DNA of 64,000 bases, from positions 1-64,000 of the forward strand of contig CAJUAA010000021.1 of NCBI GenBank assembly GCA_910584205.1, given 5' to 3'. The stretch comes from an uncultured Lachnospiraceae bacterium (lineage in GTDB: Bacteria; Bacillota; Clostridia; Lachnospirales; Lachnospiraceae). Every line of letters starts with the position of its first letter. Within the stretch, counting starts at the first letter, position 1. The notes below the pieces were generated by a model. That model was not told where the DNA came from. It searched no databases and worked only from the letters and a program-made list of their open reading frames with translations. Shown piece after piece: positions 10,095 through 20,532 of the stretch. A program made the translations under genes and the position numbers.

Positions 10095-11381
10095 ATGAGT
10101 GTACAGGTAGAAAAATTAGAGAAAAACATGGCGAAGCTTACCATAGAAGTGCCTGCAGAGAATGTGGAAAAGGCCATTCAGAGCGTATATCAGAAAATGC
10201 GCAAAAGCATCAACGTTCCGGGCTTCCGTAAGGGCAAGGCGCCGCGTCAGCTGATCGAGAAGATGTACGGCAGAGAGGTCTTCTATAATGACGCCATCGA
10301 CGAGATGCTTCCGAAGTCCTATTCTGATGCGGCGGACGAGTGCGGCGAGGAGCTGGTATCCCGTCCCCAGATCGACATCGTCCAGATGGAGAGCGGCAAG
10401 CCGTTTATCTACACGGCCACGGTGGCTGTGAAGCCGGAGGTGACGCTTGGAGAGTATAAGGGCATCCAGGTGGATAAGGTTCCGGTGGAGGTCCTTGACG
10501 AGGAGATCGAAGCGGAGCTTATGAAGGAAAGAGAGACGAACTCCAGAACCATCACGGTGGAGGATCGTCCGGTAGCGGATAAAGATATGGTTACGCTGGA
10601 TTTTGAAGGTTTTGTGGACGGCGTTGCCTTTGAGGGCGGAAAAGGTGAGAACTATGATCTGACCATCGGTTCCGGAGCGTTTATCCCTGGCTTTGAGGAG
10701 CAGCTGATCGGAGCAGAGATCGGCAAAGAGCTGGAAGTGAATGTGACGTTCCCGGAGGAGTACCACTCCAAAGAGCTTGCCGGCAAGGCCGCTTTGTTCA
10801 AGTGCTGTGTGAACTCCATCAAAGTGAAGGAACTTCCTGAAGTGGATGATGAATTTGCACAGGAAGTATCGGAATTTGATACATTGGATGAATATAAGCA
10901 GGATATCAGGGCAAGACTTCTGAAAGATAAAGAGGCGGACGCTGAGAGGATGAAAGAGGACGCGGTTCTTGAAAAAGTGATCGCGGGTGCGCAGATGGAT
11001 ATTCCGGATGCCATGGTGGAATTCCAGACGGAGCAGCTCATGGATGACTTTGCCCAGAGAATGCAGATGCAGGGCCTGTCGCTGGATCAGTATTTCCAGT
11101 ATACGGGGATGACGGAAGCGCAGTACAGAGAGCAGATGCGTCCCAGAGCGCTTCAGAACATCCAGAGCAGGCTGGTGCTGGAGGCGGTTGCCGCAGCGGA
11201 GAACATCGAAGTGACGGAAGAGGATGTGGATGCGGAGATGAACCGGATGGCAGAACTCTACAAGATGGAAGTGGATAAGGTAAAGGAGATCTTCGGAGAG
11301 AGCCAGCTGGAAGAGATGAAGAAAGACCTGGCGATCCAGAAGGCAGTGAAAGTGCTTTCTGAGAATGCGGTGGAAGCATAA
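10095..11381 (+). CDS. tig: Trigger factor (ribosome-bound chaperone, peptidyl-prolyl isomerase)
   Basis: Binds at the ribosomal exit tunnel and shelters nascent chains. The 428-aa protein has an N-terminal ribosome-binding domain with the signature GFRKGKAPR at 43-51. An FKBP-type isomerase domain (about 155-245, including VTLDFEGFVDG and GSGAFIPGFEEQLIG) and a helical C-terminal chaperone domain follow. AAGGAGG lies rather far (14 nt) from the ATG. Downstream clpP and clpX complete the common tig-clpP-clpX cluster. Confidence 0.97.
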   Translation: MSVQVEKLEKNMAKLTIEVPAENVEKAIQSVYQKMRKSINVPGFRKGKAPRQLIEKMYGREVFYNDAIDEMLPKSYSDAADECGEELVSRPQIDIVQMESGKPFIYTATVAVKPEVTLGEYKGIQVDKVPVEVLDEEIEAELMKERETNSRTITVEDRPVADKDMVTLDFEGFVDGVAFEGGKGENYDLTIGSGAFIPGFEEQLIGAEIGKELEVNVTFPEEYHSKELAGKAALFKCCVNSIKVKELPEVDDEFAQEVSEFDTLDEYKQDIRARLLKDKEADAERMKEDAVLEKVIAGAQMDIPDAMVEFQTEQLMDDFAQRMQMQGLSLDQYFQYTGMTEAQYREQMRPRALQNIQSRLVLEAVAAAENIEVTEEDVDAEMNRMAELYKMEVDKVKEIFGESQLEEMKKDLAIQKAVKVLSENAVEA

Positions 11382-11413
11382 GTTTGCAGAGCAGAGGGTC
11401 CTGTCGGACCGGG

Positions 11414-11440
11414 AGGGCATGGCAGGGCTGTGCCCTTTGT
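11414..11440 (+). terminator. Weak hairpin between tig and clpP
   Basis: AGGGCA (11414-11419) pairs with TGCCCT (11431-11436) around an 11-nt loop and is followed by TTGTTG. The stem is short, so it may attenuate transcription between tig and clpP but not fully stop it. Confidence 0.3.
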
Positions 11441-11474
11441 TGCGGGGAGTTTGATTATTTAGGAGGAGAAAAAC

Positions 11475-12056
11475 ATGGCATTGGTACCTTACGTCATAGA
11501 ACAGACCAGCAGGGGAGAGAGAAGCTATGACATCTATTCCAGGCTGCTGAAGGAGAGGATTATCTTTCTTGGAGAAGAGGTAAATGAGACGACTGCCAGC
11601 CTGGTGGTGGCGCAGCTTCTGTTCCTGGAATCGGAAGACCCCGGGAAGGATATCAACCTGTACATCAACAGTCCGGGCGGTTCCGTGACCGCCGGGATGG
11701 CAATTTTCGATACGATGAATTACATTAAATGCGACGTTTCCACCATCTGTATCGGCATGGCTGCCAGCATGGGCGCGTTCCTGCTTGCGGGAGGAACTGC
11801 GGGGAAACGGTTCGCACTGCCGAATTCGGAGATCATGATCCATCAGCCTCTGGGAGGCGCGAAGGGGCAGGCGACGGAGATCGAGATTGCCGCAAAGCAT
11901 ATCCTGCGCACCAGGGAAAAGCTGAACGCCATTCTGGCAGAGCGCACGGGACAGCCGCTGGATGTGATTCAGAGAGATACAGAACGCGATAATTACATGA
12001 CTGCTGATGAAGCAAAAGATTATGGTCTGATCGATCAGATAATGGTAAGACATTAA
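11475..12056 (+). CDS. clpP: ATP-dependent Clp protease proteolytic subunit
   Basis: Serine peptidase that forms a double-heptamer chamber and degrades proteins fed by ClpX or ClpC. The 193-aa sequence contains the catalytic triad S98 (in MAASMGAF), H123 (in MIHQPLGG) and D172, all in standard positions. The N-terminal hairpin region and [17 protein letters not shown] are also canonical. AGGAGGAG precedes the ATG. clpX starts 11 nt after the stop, so the two are co-transcribed. Confidence 0.98.
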   Translation: MALVPYVIEQTSRGERSYDIYSRLLKERIIFLGEEVNETTASLVVAQLLFLESEDPGKDINLYINSPGGSVTAGMAIFDTMNYIKCDVSTICIGMAASMGAFLLAGGTAGKRFALPNSEIMIHQPLGGAKGQATEIEIAAKHILRTREKLNAILAERTGQPLDVIQRDTERDNYMTADEAKDYGLIDQIMVRH

Positions 12057-12067
12057 GGGAGAATTAC

Positions 12068-13291
12068 ATGGCTAGAAATGAAATCAGATGTTCCTTTTGC
12101 GGGAAGACGGAGAGTCAGGTCCTGAAACTGCTGAAGGGACCCAATGGGGTCTACATCTGCGACGCGTGCGTGGAGCTCTGTTCCGAGATCATCGAGGAAG
12201 AATTGAACGACGATGAGATCGGACTGGATGCGGAAGACATCAACCTGCTGAAACCGCAGGAGATCAAAGCGTTCCTGGATGATTACGTGATCGGACAGGA
12301 GAATGCGAAAAAAACGCTCTGTGTGGCAGTGTACAATCATTATAAAAGAATCCTTGCGGAGCAGGATCTGGATGTAGAACTTCAGAAGAGCAATGTCCTT
12401 CTGCTGGGCCCTACCGGTTCCGGCAAGACACTGCTGGCACAGACACTTGCCAGAATACTGAATGTTCCGTTTGCCATCGCAGACGCGACGACGCTGACCG
12501 AAGCCGGTTACGTGGGAGAAGATGTGGAGAACATTCTGCTGAAGATCATCCAGGCGGCAGACTATGATATTGAGCGTGCGCAGAAGGGCATTATCTATAT
12601 TGACGAGATTGACAAGGTTACCCGAAAGTCGGAGAATCCGTCCATTACCAGGGACGTATCCGGAGAAGGAGTCCAGCAGGCGCTCCTGAAGATCCTGGAG
12701 GGTACGGTGGCATCGGTGCCGCCCCAGGGCGGGCGGAAGCATCCTCATCAGGAGCTTCTGCAGATCGATACGACCAATATTCTGTTTATCTGCGGCGGTG
12801 CCTTTGAAGGGCTGGATAAGATCATCGAAACCCGTATGGACCGCGGCTCCATCGGTTTCAACGCGGATATCCGCGACAGGCGCAGGGAAAACGTGGGTGA
12901 GCTTTTGAGAAACGCGCTGCCGGAGGACTTTATCAAATTCGGTATGATTCCTGAGTTTATGGGAAGGGTTCCGATCGCAGTCTCTCTGGATCCTCTGACC
13001 AGAGACGATATGGTAAGGATCCTTGTGGAGCCGAAGAACTCCATCATCAAGCAGTATCAGAAGCTGTTTGAGCTGGATCAGGTCGAACTGGAGTTCGATG
13101 AAGAGGCGGTGGAAGCGGTGGCAGAGAAGACGATTTCCCGCAAGACCGGGGCCAGAGGACTCAGATCTATCATGGAAGAGACGATGATGGACCTCATGTT
13201 CCGAATCCCGTCGGACAGCAGCATCAGGAGCTGTACCATTACCAGGGGCGCTGTAGAGGGAACGGGAACACCTCTGATAACGAGAAAATAG
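12068..13291 (+). CDS. clpX: Clp protease ATP-binding unfoldase
   Basis: AAA+ hexamer that unfolds substrates and threads them into ClpP. The 407-aa protein begins with the zinc-binding domain (C8-x-x-C11 and C31-x-x-C34), then Walker A GPTGSGKT (about 114-121), Walker [10 protein letters not shown], pore loop GYVGEDV, sensor and arginine-finger region, and the C-terminal [13 protein letters not shown]. The VICGGAF-like segment [13 protein letters not shown] is also typical. It is paired tightly with clpP and followed by a terminator, so it ends that operon. Confidence 0.98.
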   Translation: MARNEIRCSFCGKTESQVLKLLKGPNGVYICDACVELCSEIIEEELNDDEIGLDAEDINLLKPQEIKAFLDDYVIGQENAKKTLCVAVYNHYKRILAEQDLDVELQKSNVLLLGPTGSGKTLLAQTLARILNVPFAIADATTLTEAGYVGEDVENILLKIIQAADYDIERAQKGIIYIDEIDKVTRKSENPSITRDVSGEGVQQALLKILEGTVASVPPQGGRKHPHQELLQIDTTNILFICGGAFEGLDKIIETRMDRGSIGFNADIRDRRRENVGELLRNALPEDFIKFGMIPEFMGRVPIAVSLDPLTRDDMVRILVEPKNSIIKQYQKLFELDQVELEFDEEAVEAVAEKTISRKTGARGLRSIMEETMMDLMFRIPSDSSIRSCTITRGAVEGTGTPLITRK

Positions 13292-13299
13292 GATAACGA

Positions 13300-13325
13300 G
13301 GGGCCCTGCGCACAGGGTCCCTTTT
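13300..13325 (+). terminator. Terminator after clpX
   Basis: GGGGCCCTG (13300-13308) pairs with CAGGGTCCC (13313-13321) around a CGCA loop and is followed by TTTTG. It starts 9 nt after the clpX stop. Confidence 0.8.
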
Positions 13326-13354
13326 GCGACTTTTGACATGATACTGACAGCGAA

Positions 13355-13433
13355 GGTCCGCAAGCCGCACAGATCCATGGACGGCCGCACCGGCGGACGG
13401 GAATGGATCTCCGGGAAGTGCGGCAGGCGGACC
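13355..13433 (+). ncRNA. Long nested hairpin in the lon leader
   Basis: Three perfect inverted repeats are nested: GGTCCGC (13355-13361) with GCGGACC (13427-13433), GCCGCAC (13364-13370) with GTGCGGC (13418-13424), and ATCCAT (13373-13378) with ATGGAT (13403-13408). The GC-rich middle (13379-13402) can fold further. It lies after the clpX terminator and ends 18 nt before the lon ribosome binding site, so it should be the 5' leader of the lon mRNA, or else a dispersed palindromic element. No known leader family is recognised. Confidence 0.6.
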
Positions 13434-13463
13434 GAAGCGGAACCATAATTAGGAGGGGAAAGA

Positions 13464-15776
13464 GTGGGAAGACCAGAGACAAAGATACCGGCGGTTGCTC
13501 TGCGGGGGATGACCGTCCTTCCGGAGATGATCACTCACTTTGATGTGAGCCGGGCCAGATCCGTAAAAGCGGTGGAACAGGCGCTGAAGAAAGAACAGAA
13601 GCTGTTTATCGTGACGCAGAAAGATCCCGAGGTGGAGCTTCCAGAGATGGAACATCTGTTTCGTCTGGGAACAGTATCAGAAATCAAGCAGATTGTAAAG
13701 ATGCCCCACGGCATTCTCCGAGTGCTGGTGGAAGGGTTGTTTGGGGCGGAACTTCTGGAGCTGGAAGGAGAAGACTATCTGGAAGCTTCCGTGGTTCCTG
13801 TGGAGCCGGAAGATTTTGGCGCCCTGCCGGAGAGCGGGAAAGAGGCGATGGACCGTAATCTGCAGGATGTTTTCAAAAAGTACTGTGAGTGCAGCAGCAA
13901 GATTGGAAAGGATGTCATGCGTCAGGTACTGGACAGCGCCGGACTGGAAAGGCTGATGGTCCAGGTCATGATACATACACCCTTTGACTGGGAGCAGCAG
14001 CAGAAGCTGATGGAGACAGAGACGCTGGCGCAGCGCTATGAGATGCTTTGTATCATGCTGAACAATGAGATTGAGATTGAGCAGTTCCGCAGGGACATCC
14101 AGGGGAAAGTGAAAGCCCGTGTGGATAAGAACCAGAAGGATTATATTCTGAGGGAACAGATGAAGGTGATCCGCGAGGAACTGGGAGACGACGGGGCCGG
14201 TGCGGAGGCGGAGCAGTTCCGTAAAGCGACAGAGGAGCTGGAGGCTCCGCAGGAGGTCAGGGACCGGATCGAGAAGGAGATCCGCAGATTTTTAAGTGCC
14301 GGAGGAAATTCTGCCGAAGCATCCGTGATCCGGGGGTATATTGAGACGCTTCTGGATCTGCCCTGGGACCATCGGGGAGAGGAGCGCCTGGATTTGAAGG
14401 AAGCGAAGAAGATCCTTGAGAAAGAACACTATGGGCTGGAGAAAGTCAAGGAACGGATTCTGGAGTTTCTGGCAGTGCGCAAGATGCTGGATAAGGGAGA
14501 AAGCCCGATTCTCTGTCTGGTGGGGCCGCCCGGAACCGGCAAGACGTCCGTGGCCCGTTCCATCGCCCATGCGCTGAACAAGAAGTATGTCAGGATCTGC
14601 CTGGGGGGCGTCCATGACGAAGCGGAGATCCGGGGACACAGAAGAACCTATATTGGTGCCATGCCGGGCCGGATCGTGGACGGTATCCGTCATGCGGGGG
14701 TGAAAAATCCGTTGATGGTGCTGGATGAGATTGACAAGGTCAGCAGCGACCACAGAGGGGATACCTTTTCCGCGCTGCTGGAGGTGCTGGACAGTGAGCA
14801 GAATATGAGGTTCCGGGATCACTATGTGGAGCTGCCGGTGGATTTATCAGAGGTCATGTTCCTCTGTACGGCCAACGATACCCAGACGATACCCCGGCCG
14901 CTTCTGGACCGTATGGAGATCATAGAGGTCAACAGTTATACAGAGAACGAAAAGCTTCATATCGCCAAGGACCATCTGCTGCCCAAGCAGATGGCGCGTC
15001 ACGGGCTGAAGAAAAGCCAGCTGCAGATCAATGAAAAAGCGCTGGAGAAGATTATCCATCAGTATACAAGGGAAGCCGGTGTGCGTAATCTGGAGCGGAA
15101 GCTGGCGTCCCTGTGCCGGAAAGCGGACCGGGAGATTCTGGAGAAAGAGAAGAGCCGCGTCCGGATAACGGAAAAGAATCTGGAAACCTACCTTGGAAAG
15201 ACGATTTACGAATATCAGAAGCGCAATGAAAAGGATGAGACCGGCATTGTCCGGGGACTTGCCTGGACCAGCGCGGGCGGAGATACGCTGGAGATCGAGG
15301 TGAATCTCATGCCGGGAAAGGGAAATCTGGAGCTGACCGGCCAGATGGGAGACGTGATGCAGGAGTCCGCAAGGGCCGGAATCAGCTATATTCGTTCCAT
15401 CAGTCCCGATTACGGGCTGGAAAAAGGTTATTTCCAGGAGCATGATATCCATATTCATATTCCGGAAGGCGCGGTGCCAAAAGACGGGCCGTCCGCGGGC
15501 ATCACCATGGCCACTGCCATGCTGTCCGCGATTCTGGAGCGTCCGGTGCGGGCGGATGTGGCCATGACCGGGGAGATCACACTCCGGGGCAGGGTGCTTC
15601 CCATTGGGGGATTGAAAGAAAAGCTTCTGGCGGCCAAAAGCGCCGGTATGCATACGGTCATCGTGCCGGAGAAAAACCGGAGGGATGTGGAGGAACTTTC
15701 CACGGAGATCACAGGGGGCATGGAGCTGGTTTATGCAGAAGCCATGGACAAAGTGATCGAACATGCGTTTGTATAA
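13464..15776 (+). CDS. lon: ATP-dependent Lon protease
   Basis: Cytosolic AAA+ serine protease that removes damaged and regulatory proteins. The 770-aa protein has the N-terminal substrate-binding LON domain (about 1-200), a coiled region, Walker [10 protein letters not shown] near residue 354, Walker B MVLDEIDK, and the C-terminal protease domain. Its catalytic dyad is S677 (in [12 protein letters not shown]) and K720 (in [10 protein letters not shown]), spaced 43 residues as in the E. coli enzyme. Translation starts at GTG (13464) behind AGGAGGGG. engB follows 9 nt after the stop, the usual lon-engB pairing. Confidence 0.97.
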   Translation: MGRPETKIPAVALRGMTVLPEMITHFDVSRARSVKAVEQALKKEQKLFIVTQKDPEVELPEMEHLFRLGTVSEIKQIVKMPHGILRVLVEGLFGAELLELEGEDYLEASVVPVEPEDFGALPESGKEAMDRNLQDVFKKYCECSSKIGKDVMRQVLDSAGLERLMVQVMIHTPFDWEQQQKLMETETLAQRYEMLCIMLNNEIEIEQFRRDIQGKVKARVDKNQKDYILREQMKVIREELGDDGAGAEAEQFRKATEELEAPQEVRDRIEKEIRRFLSAGGNSAEASVIRGYIETLLDLPWDHRGEERLDLKEAKKILEKEHYGLEKVKERILEFLAVRKMLDKGESPILCLVGPPGTGKTSVARSIAHALNKKYVRICLGGVHDEAEIRGHRRTYIGAMPGRIVDGIRHAGVKNPLMVLDEIDKVSSDHRGDTFSALLEVLDSEQNMRFRDHYVELPVDLSEVMFLCTANDTQTIPRPLLDRMEIIEVNSYTENEKLHIAKDHLLPKQMARHGLKKSQLQINEKALEKIIHQYTREAGVRNLERKLASLCRKADREILEKEKSRVRITEKNLETYLGKTIYEYQKRNEKDETGIVRGLAWTSAGGDTLEIEVNLMPGKGNLELTGQMGDVMQESARAGISYIRSISPDYGLEKGYFQEHDIHIHIPEGAVPKDGPSAGITMATAMLSAILERPVRADVAMTGEITLRGRVLPIGGLKEKLLAAKSAGMHTVIVPEKNRRDVEELSTEITGGMELVYAEAMDKVIEHAFV

Positions 15777-15785
15777 GAGGTGGAT

Positions 15786-16382
15786 ATGATAATCAGACAG
15801 GCAGAACTGGAAACCGTCTGCGGGATTACCAGCAGACTTCCCGAGAATACAAAACCGGAGGTGGCGCTTGCCGGAAAATCCAATGTGGGGAAATCGTCCC
15901 TGATCAATGGGCTTTTGAACCGGAAATCGCTTGCCCGGACTTCCTCGCAGCCGGGAAAGACACAGACGATCAATTTTTATAATGTGAATCAGGAAGTCTA
16001 TCTGGTGGACCTCCCGGGCTATGGTTACGCCAAAGTGAACCAGGAGACAAAAGCGAAATGGGGAAAGATGATCGAGAATTATCTGCACAGCTCCAAACAG
16101 CTGAAAGCGGTATTTCTTCTGATCGATATCCGCCATGAACCTTCGGCCAATGACCGGGACATGTATGAGTGGATCGTTCATCAGGGGTATGAACCGGTCA
16201 TCATTGCCACAAAACTGGACAAGATCAAAAGGAGCCAGGTGCAGAAGCAGTTGAAGATTCTTCGGGAAGGGCTGAAACTGGTCCCGGGTACGAAGATCAT
16301 TCCCTTCTCGGCACAGACCAGGCAGGGCCGGGAAGAGATATGGGAACTGATCGATGCGTGTGCAAAGGAGACGTCTGTATGA
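15786..16382 (+). CDS. engB: Ribosome biogenesis GTP-binding protein EngB/YsxC
   Basis: Essential GTPase that helps assemble the large ribosomal subunit. The 198-aa protein has G1 GKSNVGKSSL, G3 DLPGYGYA, G4 TKLDK and the G5-like FSAQ. ATG at 15786 is preferred over GTG at 15780, since GAGG (15777-15780) then sits at 5-nt spacing instead of overlapping the start. It follows lon closely and overlaps the next gene by ATGA. Confidence 0.95.
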   Translation: MIIRQAELETVCGITSRLPENTKPEVALAGKSNVGKSSLINGLLNRKSLARTSSQPGKTQTINFYNVNQEVYLVDLPGYGYAKVNQETKAKWGKMIENYLHSSKQLKAVFLLIDIRHEPSANDRDMYEWIVHQGYEPVIIATKLDKIKRSQVQKQLKILREGLKLVPGTKIIPFSAQTRQGREEIWELIDACAKETSV

Positions 16383-17512
16383 AGGAAGACCCTGTTAGAA
16401 ACGGGAGGACTGTCTTTAAAAATCTGCTGAATATCGGGATCTTTGCGGCAGAGGCGCTGTTTCTGGTGTTTGCGGGGCCGGCGCTGGTGCGTTTTTTCCT
16501 GCCGGTCATCGCGGGATGGGTCATTGCGCAGCTGACCAATCCGCTGGTTCATTTTCTGGAACGGCATCTGCATATTGTGAGAAAGCACAGTTCCTTTGGG
16601 ATCATTTTCGGCGCGATCTTTCTGATCGTGGTCGCTTTCTACTATGCAGCGCTGTGGGCGTGGCGGGAGGCGGGAGAGCTGGTGCAGCGCCTGCCGGTCT
16701 ACTATCAGGCGCTGGTACAGGGGCTGGACCGGATCGCGGAAAACCTGCAGGGCGTGTCCGAACGGATGCCGCCGGATATGAGAGCGAAGATCGCGAGCCT
16801 GACGGACCATGCGACCGATCTTCTGGGGCAGCTGATCGGAAGCATTGGCAGCGGAACGGTGGAGGCGGCCGGAAACGCGGCGCGCAATATCCCTTCGGTA
16901 CTGATCTCCTTTATTTTCGTACTGCTTTTTGCCTATTTCTTTATTGCTCAGAGGGAAAGAGTGCACAGAATTGCGCGGAAGGTGATGCCGGAGAAGTTCG
17001 GAAAACATCTGAAAATGGTGTGGGCGAACCTGAAGTACGCGGTTGGCGGGTATTTTCGGGCGCAGTTTAAGATCATGGGCGTGGTGGGCGTACTGCTGGC
17101 GGCGGGATTTCTGCTGATGCGCATCGAATACGCCGTGCTGCTGGCGGCCATCATCGCGCTGCTGGATTTTCTTCCCATGCTGGGTACCGGAACCGTGCTG
17201 CTGCCGTGGGCGCTGTTCTGCGCGCTGAGCGACAGCATCCCGCGGGCGGCGGGGCTGCTTGTGCTCTACGCGGTGACACAGCTGACCCGGCAGATCATCC
17301 AGCCCAAGATGGTGGGCGACAGTATCGGAGTGGATACCCTGACCACATTGTTCCTTCTGTTCATCGGCTACCGGCTGTCCGGGATCCTGGGCATGATTAT
17401 TGCGGTGCCCGCAGGCCTGATCCTGATCCAGCTCTATGAAGCGGGGGCTTTTGAGCATGTCATAAGCAACATCCGGGAGCTGGCGGAATCCATCGGGGAA
17501 TGGCGGCGCTGA
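16379..17512 (+). CDS. AI-2E family (PerM-type) membrane permease
   Basis: A 377-aa polytopic membrane protein. Two N-terminal hydrophobic segments, a central soluble amphipathic region (about 90-150) and five or so C-terminal segments fit the AI-2 exporter/PerM family. The diagnostic C-terminal part contains QPKMVGDSIGVDTLTTLFLL and GYRLSGILGMIIAVP. The start ATG overlaps the engB stop (ATGA) and has AAGGAG upstream. Family members export autoinducer 2 or ions, and some are sporulation proteins (YtvI); the substrate here is unknown. It is convergent with the next gene, six nt apart, with no clear terminator. Confidence 0.85.
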   Translation: MKEDPVRNGRTVFKNLLNIGIFAAEALFLVFAGPALVRFFLPVIAGWVIAQLTNPLVHFLERHLHIVRKHSSFGIIFGAIFLIVVAFYYAALWAWREAGELVQRLPVYYQALVQGLDRIAENLQGVSERMPPDMRAKIASLTDHATDLLGQLIGSIGSGTVEAAGNAARNIPSVLISFIFVLLFAYFFIAQRERVHRIARKVMPEKFGKHLKMVWANLKYAVGGYFRAQFKIMGVVGVLLAAGFLLMRIEYAVLLAAIIALLDFLPMLGTGTVLLPWALFCALSDSIPRAAGLLVLYAVTQLTRQIIQPKMVGDSIGVDTLTTLFLLFIGYRLSGILGMIIAVPAGLILIQLYEAGAFEHVISNIRELAESIGEWRR

Positions 17513-17518
17513 ACGGCC

Positions 17519-18031
17519 CTACAGCAGCTGCTTCATGAGGTATTCATAAATCTCCTGGCTCCGGCTTTTCCAGTGGCCGCACATGGAAGCGGCTTCTTTT
17601 TCCGAGGTGACGGAGAGGGTCAGATCGATCAGTGTGGAATGCTGTTCCCGTACCTGGCAGCGGACCAGATAATTGTCATCGCTTCCCGGATAATAGTCAG
17701 CCGTGGTGGAAAGGCTGTCCCGGATCTCCAGCGCATGGTCGGCCAGATAGGATCGAATATCCGCGCAGATGGCGTCGGAAATCTTGCTGCCGAAGTAGTG
17801 CAGGGTGTTCCTTCCGGTATCGGTAATGTGATAAAAGGAACTGTTGCGTTTGTTTGATACGGTTACAAGGCCGGTCTCCTCCATCTCGGAGAGCGCCTGC
17901 TGCAGGGTAAAATAATTCGTATACTCCTTCTCCAGGATGAATTCGGAGATCTGGGAGTTAGTGAGGGGGGGATCGATCTGGTCCAGCATCTTCAGAACGA
18001 TCAGTTTGTAGAGAGACAGTGTTTCAGTCAT
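17519..18031 (-). CDS. DUF4364-family winged-helix-like protein
   Basis: A 170-aa protein. The first half looks like a winged-helix domain (LYKLIVLKMLDQIDPPLTNS and then YFTLQQALSEMEETGLV, typical of PadR/DUF4364 proteins); the second half is a mixed alpha/beta domain. ATG at 18031 follows GGAG at 8-nt spacing; reading further upstream would run into the preceding radical SAM gene, whose 3' end it overlaps by 8 nt, so the two are co-transcribed. Probably a transcription regulator in Clostridia; target unknown. Confidence 0.75.
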   Translation of the reverse strand: MTETLSLYKLIVLKMLDQIDPPLTNSQISEFILEKEYTNYFTLQQALSEMEETGLVTVSNKRNSSFYHITDTGRNTLHYFGSKISDAICADIRSYLADHALEIRDSLSTTADYYPGSDDNYLVRCQVREQHSTLIDLTLSVTSEKEAASMCGHWKSRSQEIYEYLMKQLL

Positions 18032-18971
18032 AAGGGGTACTCCATTCTTTCCTGTAATATTTTCCCTGCCAGGTGTCCCTGATCCGGAATTCCCGGTGGA
18101 TCGTGTTGAGCACATGCCTTTTGGAGCTGCTCCACAGGGGCGCGATGAGCAGGTCTTTCGGCCCGTCTCCGGTGAGGCGGTGTATGACCAGGTCCGGCCG
18201 AAGCTGTTCGGTGCAGGCTAAAATCATCTCCACGTATTCCTCCAGAGTGAAGACGTGAAAGGGTTCCTGCTCGTAAAGCGCGGCAAGGTCCGTTCCTTTT
18301 AAAATATGCAGAAGCTGAAGCTTTATGCCCTGGATGTCCCGGCCGTTGAGATAACGGATCGTCTGCAGCATCCGTTCCCGGTCTTCTCCAGGCAGGCCGA
18401 GGATCACATGGGTGATGATTTCAATCCCATGGGACCGCAGCCGGCTGACCGCGTCTTCGTAGACGGACAGCGGATAGCCTCTCCGGATCAGCGCAGCCGT
18501 ATCCTCGTGGATCGTCTGAAGCCCCAGTTCCACCCAGACGGGTTTGATTCGGCTCAGCTCTGATAAAAGATTAACAATCTCGGGCTGCAGGCAGTCCGGC
18601 CTGGTGGCGATGGAGAGCAGGATGATCTCGGGGCAGGAGATGGCCTCTGTAAAAATGGAACGCAGATAGGGGACAGGGGCGTAGGTGTTGGTATAGGCTT
18701 GAAAATAGGCGATATAATGGTTCGCCTGCCGCCTGCCTGCCAGCCGTTCTCTGGCTTCTGCGATCTGCTGCCGGATGGAGAGCGCGGGATCTGCGGCAAA
18801 TTCTCCGGACCCGCCGCTGCTGCAGAAGATGCAGCCTCCATAACCGATCCGCCCGTCCCGGTTCGGACAGGTCATGCCTCCGTTCAGTGCGAGACGGTAG
18901 ATCTTTTCGCCGAAACGGCGCTTTAATTCATAATCAAGTGAGTGATAGGGTTTGTCATTCCACAGTGTCAT
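18024..18971 (-). CDS. Radical SAM protein of the YhcC/TIGR01212 type
   Basis: A 315-aa radical S-adenosylmethionine protein. The cluster-binding cysteines C35, C47 and C50 have the unusual C-x11-C-x2-C spacing of the TIGR01212 (YhcC) family, within TCPNRDGRIGYGGCIFC. The family motifs YFQAYTNTYAPV and WVELGLQTIHEDTAALIRRG and the HVILGLPGE turn are present. Family members resemble the elongator Elp3 core, but their reaction is not established. ATG at 18971; the DUF4364 gene follows with an 8-nt overlap. Confidence 0.88.
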   Translation of the reverse strand: MTLWNDKPYHSLDYELKRRFGEKIYRLALNGGMTCPNRDGRIGYGGCIFCSSGGSGEFAADPALSIRQQIAEARERLAGRRQANHYIAYFQAYTNTYAPVPYLRSIFTEAISCPEIILLSIATRPDCLQPEIVNLLSELSRIKPVWVELGLQTIHEDTAALIRRGYPLSVYEDAVSRLRSHGIEIITHVILGLPGEDRERMLQTIRYLNGRDIQGIKLQLLHILKGTDLAALYEQEPFHVFTLEEYVEMILACTEQLRPDLVIHRLTGDGPKDLLIAPLWSSSKRHVLNTIHREFRIRDTWQGKYYRKEWSTPYD

Positions 18972-19027
18972 AGGTTCAATCTATCACAGGAAAATGCAAA
19001 AATCAATCATTTCAGTGAAAATCACCC

Positions 19028-19056
19028 TTTTCAATCAGGGACAAAGGTAGTATACT
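19028..19056 (+). promoter_or_regulatory. Candidate promoter for rho
   Basis: TTTTCA (19028-19033), a 17-bp spacer and TATACT (19051-19056) lie about 90 nt upstream of the rho ATG. The leader of roughly 80 nt could be used for rho autoregulation, though no specific element is recognised. Confidence 0.45.
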
Positions 19057-19146
19057 TAGAACAGTTCAGTATGTGCTGCCGGGTCTGGCAGACTCATCCC
19101 CAGTGTATAGAGCAGGAATGAACAGTTGAGTTATCAGGAGGAATAT

Positions 19147-20487
19147 ATGGATAGTAATATGAGAGAAAAATATGAATCTCTGTCACTTGCAGTGCTGCGT
19201 GACGTGGCGAAGAACCGTGGGATCAAGGGAACTTCTGCCATGAGGAAGGATGCGGTGATCGCGGCGATGCTGGCTGAGGATGAGAAGGCTTCGGCTGCGG
19301 AGATGGTCAAGTCCCAGGCGGCCGAGAGCGGAAAGACCGTGTCCGATATGGAACAGCTTGACAGCGGACAGACGGTGCAGGGGATTTTGGAGGTCATGGC
19401 GGACGGTTTCGGTTTTATCCGGAGCGACAATTACCTGCCGGGAGAAAATGATGTGTATGTGTCCCCGTCTCAGATCCGCCGGTTCAATCTGAAGACCGGG
19501 GATATCGTGACGGGCAACACAAAGGTGAAGACGGAAAAAGAAAAGTTCTGCGCCCTGCTGTATGTGAAGAGCGTCAACGGACTCCATCCGGAGGCCAATG
19601 CCAAACGGCCAAACTTCGAAGACCTGACTCCGATCTTCCCCAATGAGCGGATTCGGATGGAGCGGGCGGGCGGGAGTCTGGCCATGCGGATTGTGGACGA
19701 GATCGCGCCCATCGGAAAAGGCCAGCGCGGTATGATCGTCTCTCCGCCGAAGGCCGGCAAGACCACGCTTCTGAAGGATGTGGCCAAGTCTATCACGAAG
19801 AACAATCCGGAGATGTATCTGATCATTCTGCTGATCGACGAACGTCCCGAAGAGGTTACGGATGTGAAGGAAGCCATTGAGGGCAGGAATGTGGAAGTGG
19901 TCTATTCGACTTTTGACGAGCTGGCCGAGCACCACAAGAGGGTATCCGAGATGGTGATCGAGCGCGCCAAGCGGCTGGTGGAGAGCGGGCGGGACGTGGC
20001 GATCCTGTTAGACAGCATCACCCGCCTTGCAAGGGCGTACAATCTGATCGTGCCGCCCAGCGGACGGACACTGTCCGGCGGCCTGGACCCGGCGGCGCTG
20101 CATATGCCCAAGCGTTTCTTCGGCGCGGCCAGGAACATGCGGGAGGGGGGAAGCCTGACGATCCTTGCCACGGCCCTTGTGGATACAGGGAGCAAGATGG
20201 ACGACGTGGTCTATGAGGAGTTCAAGAGTACCGGCAACATGGAGCTGGTCCTTGACCGGAAGGTGGCGGAGAAGCGGGTGTTCCCGGCCATTGATATTCC
20301 GAAGTCCAGCACGAGAAGGGAAGACCTGCTTTTGAATCCGGAGGAACAGCAGGCCATGGACAATATCCGCAAGGCGCTGAACGGCATGAAGGCGGACGAT
20401 GCGGTGGAGACGATTCTGAACCTCTTTGCCAGAACCCGGACCAACGAAGAATTTGTGCAGAATGCAAAGAAGACGCGGTTTTTCTAG
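19147..20487 (+). CDS. rho: Transcription termination factor Rho
   Basis: Hexameric RNA helicase that ends transcription. The 446-aa protein has the N-terminal SAP-like helical region ([16 protein letters not shown]), a cold-shock-like RNA-binding domain ([20 protein letters not shown]) and the RecA-type ATPase with [22 protein letters not shown] and the Q-loop/R-loop region [16 protein letters not shown] at 19147 follows AGGAGG at 5 nt; an upstream in-frame TTG at 19126 has no ribosome binding site. rpmE follows, a frequent neighbour in Firmicutes. Confidence 0.97.
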   Translation: MDSNMREKYESLSLAVLRDVAKNRGIKGTSAMRKDAVIAAMLAEDEKASAAEMVKSQAAESGKTVSDMEQLDSGQTVQGILEVMADGFGFIRSDNYLPGENDVYVSPSQIRRFNLKTGDIVTGNTKVKTEKEKFCALLYVKSVNGLHPEANAKRPNFEDLTPIFPNERIRMERAGGSLAMRIVDEIAPIGKGQRGMIVSPPKAGKTTLLKDVAKSITKNNPEMYLIILLIDERPEEVTDVKEAIEGRNVEVVYSTFDELAEHHKRVSEMVIERAKRLVESGRDVAILLDSITRLARAYNLIVPPSGRTLSGGLDPAALHMPKRFFGAARNMREGGSLTILATALVDTGSKMDDVVYEEFKSTGNMELVLDRKVAEKRVFPAIDIPKSSTRREDLLLNPEEQQAMDNIRKALNGMKADDAVETILNLFARTRTNEEFVQNAKKTRFF

Positions 20488-20532
20488 CTGTTAATTTTTT
20501 GGAATGTTTTTCTGAATGTTTGATAAAATGGC

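Noticed and set aside
10116..12053. 645-codon open frame opposite tig and clpP
   Set aside because: The sense strand carries complete trigger factor and ClpP. The antisense frame is a by-product of codon bias, with a low-complexity His/Leu/Arg-rich product.
13321..13354. CtsR or CIRCE heat-shock operator before lon
   Set aside because: TTTTGACATGATACTGAC has one CtsR-like heptad but the second does not fit in sequence or spacing, and no CIRCE inverted repeat is present.
16379..17512. Naming the permease as a true autoinducer-2 exporter
   Set aside because: The family name comes from one member; other members transport ions or act in sporulation, and no luxS or lsr gene is nearby.
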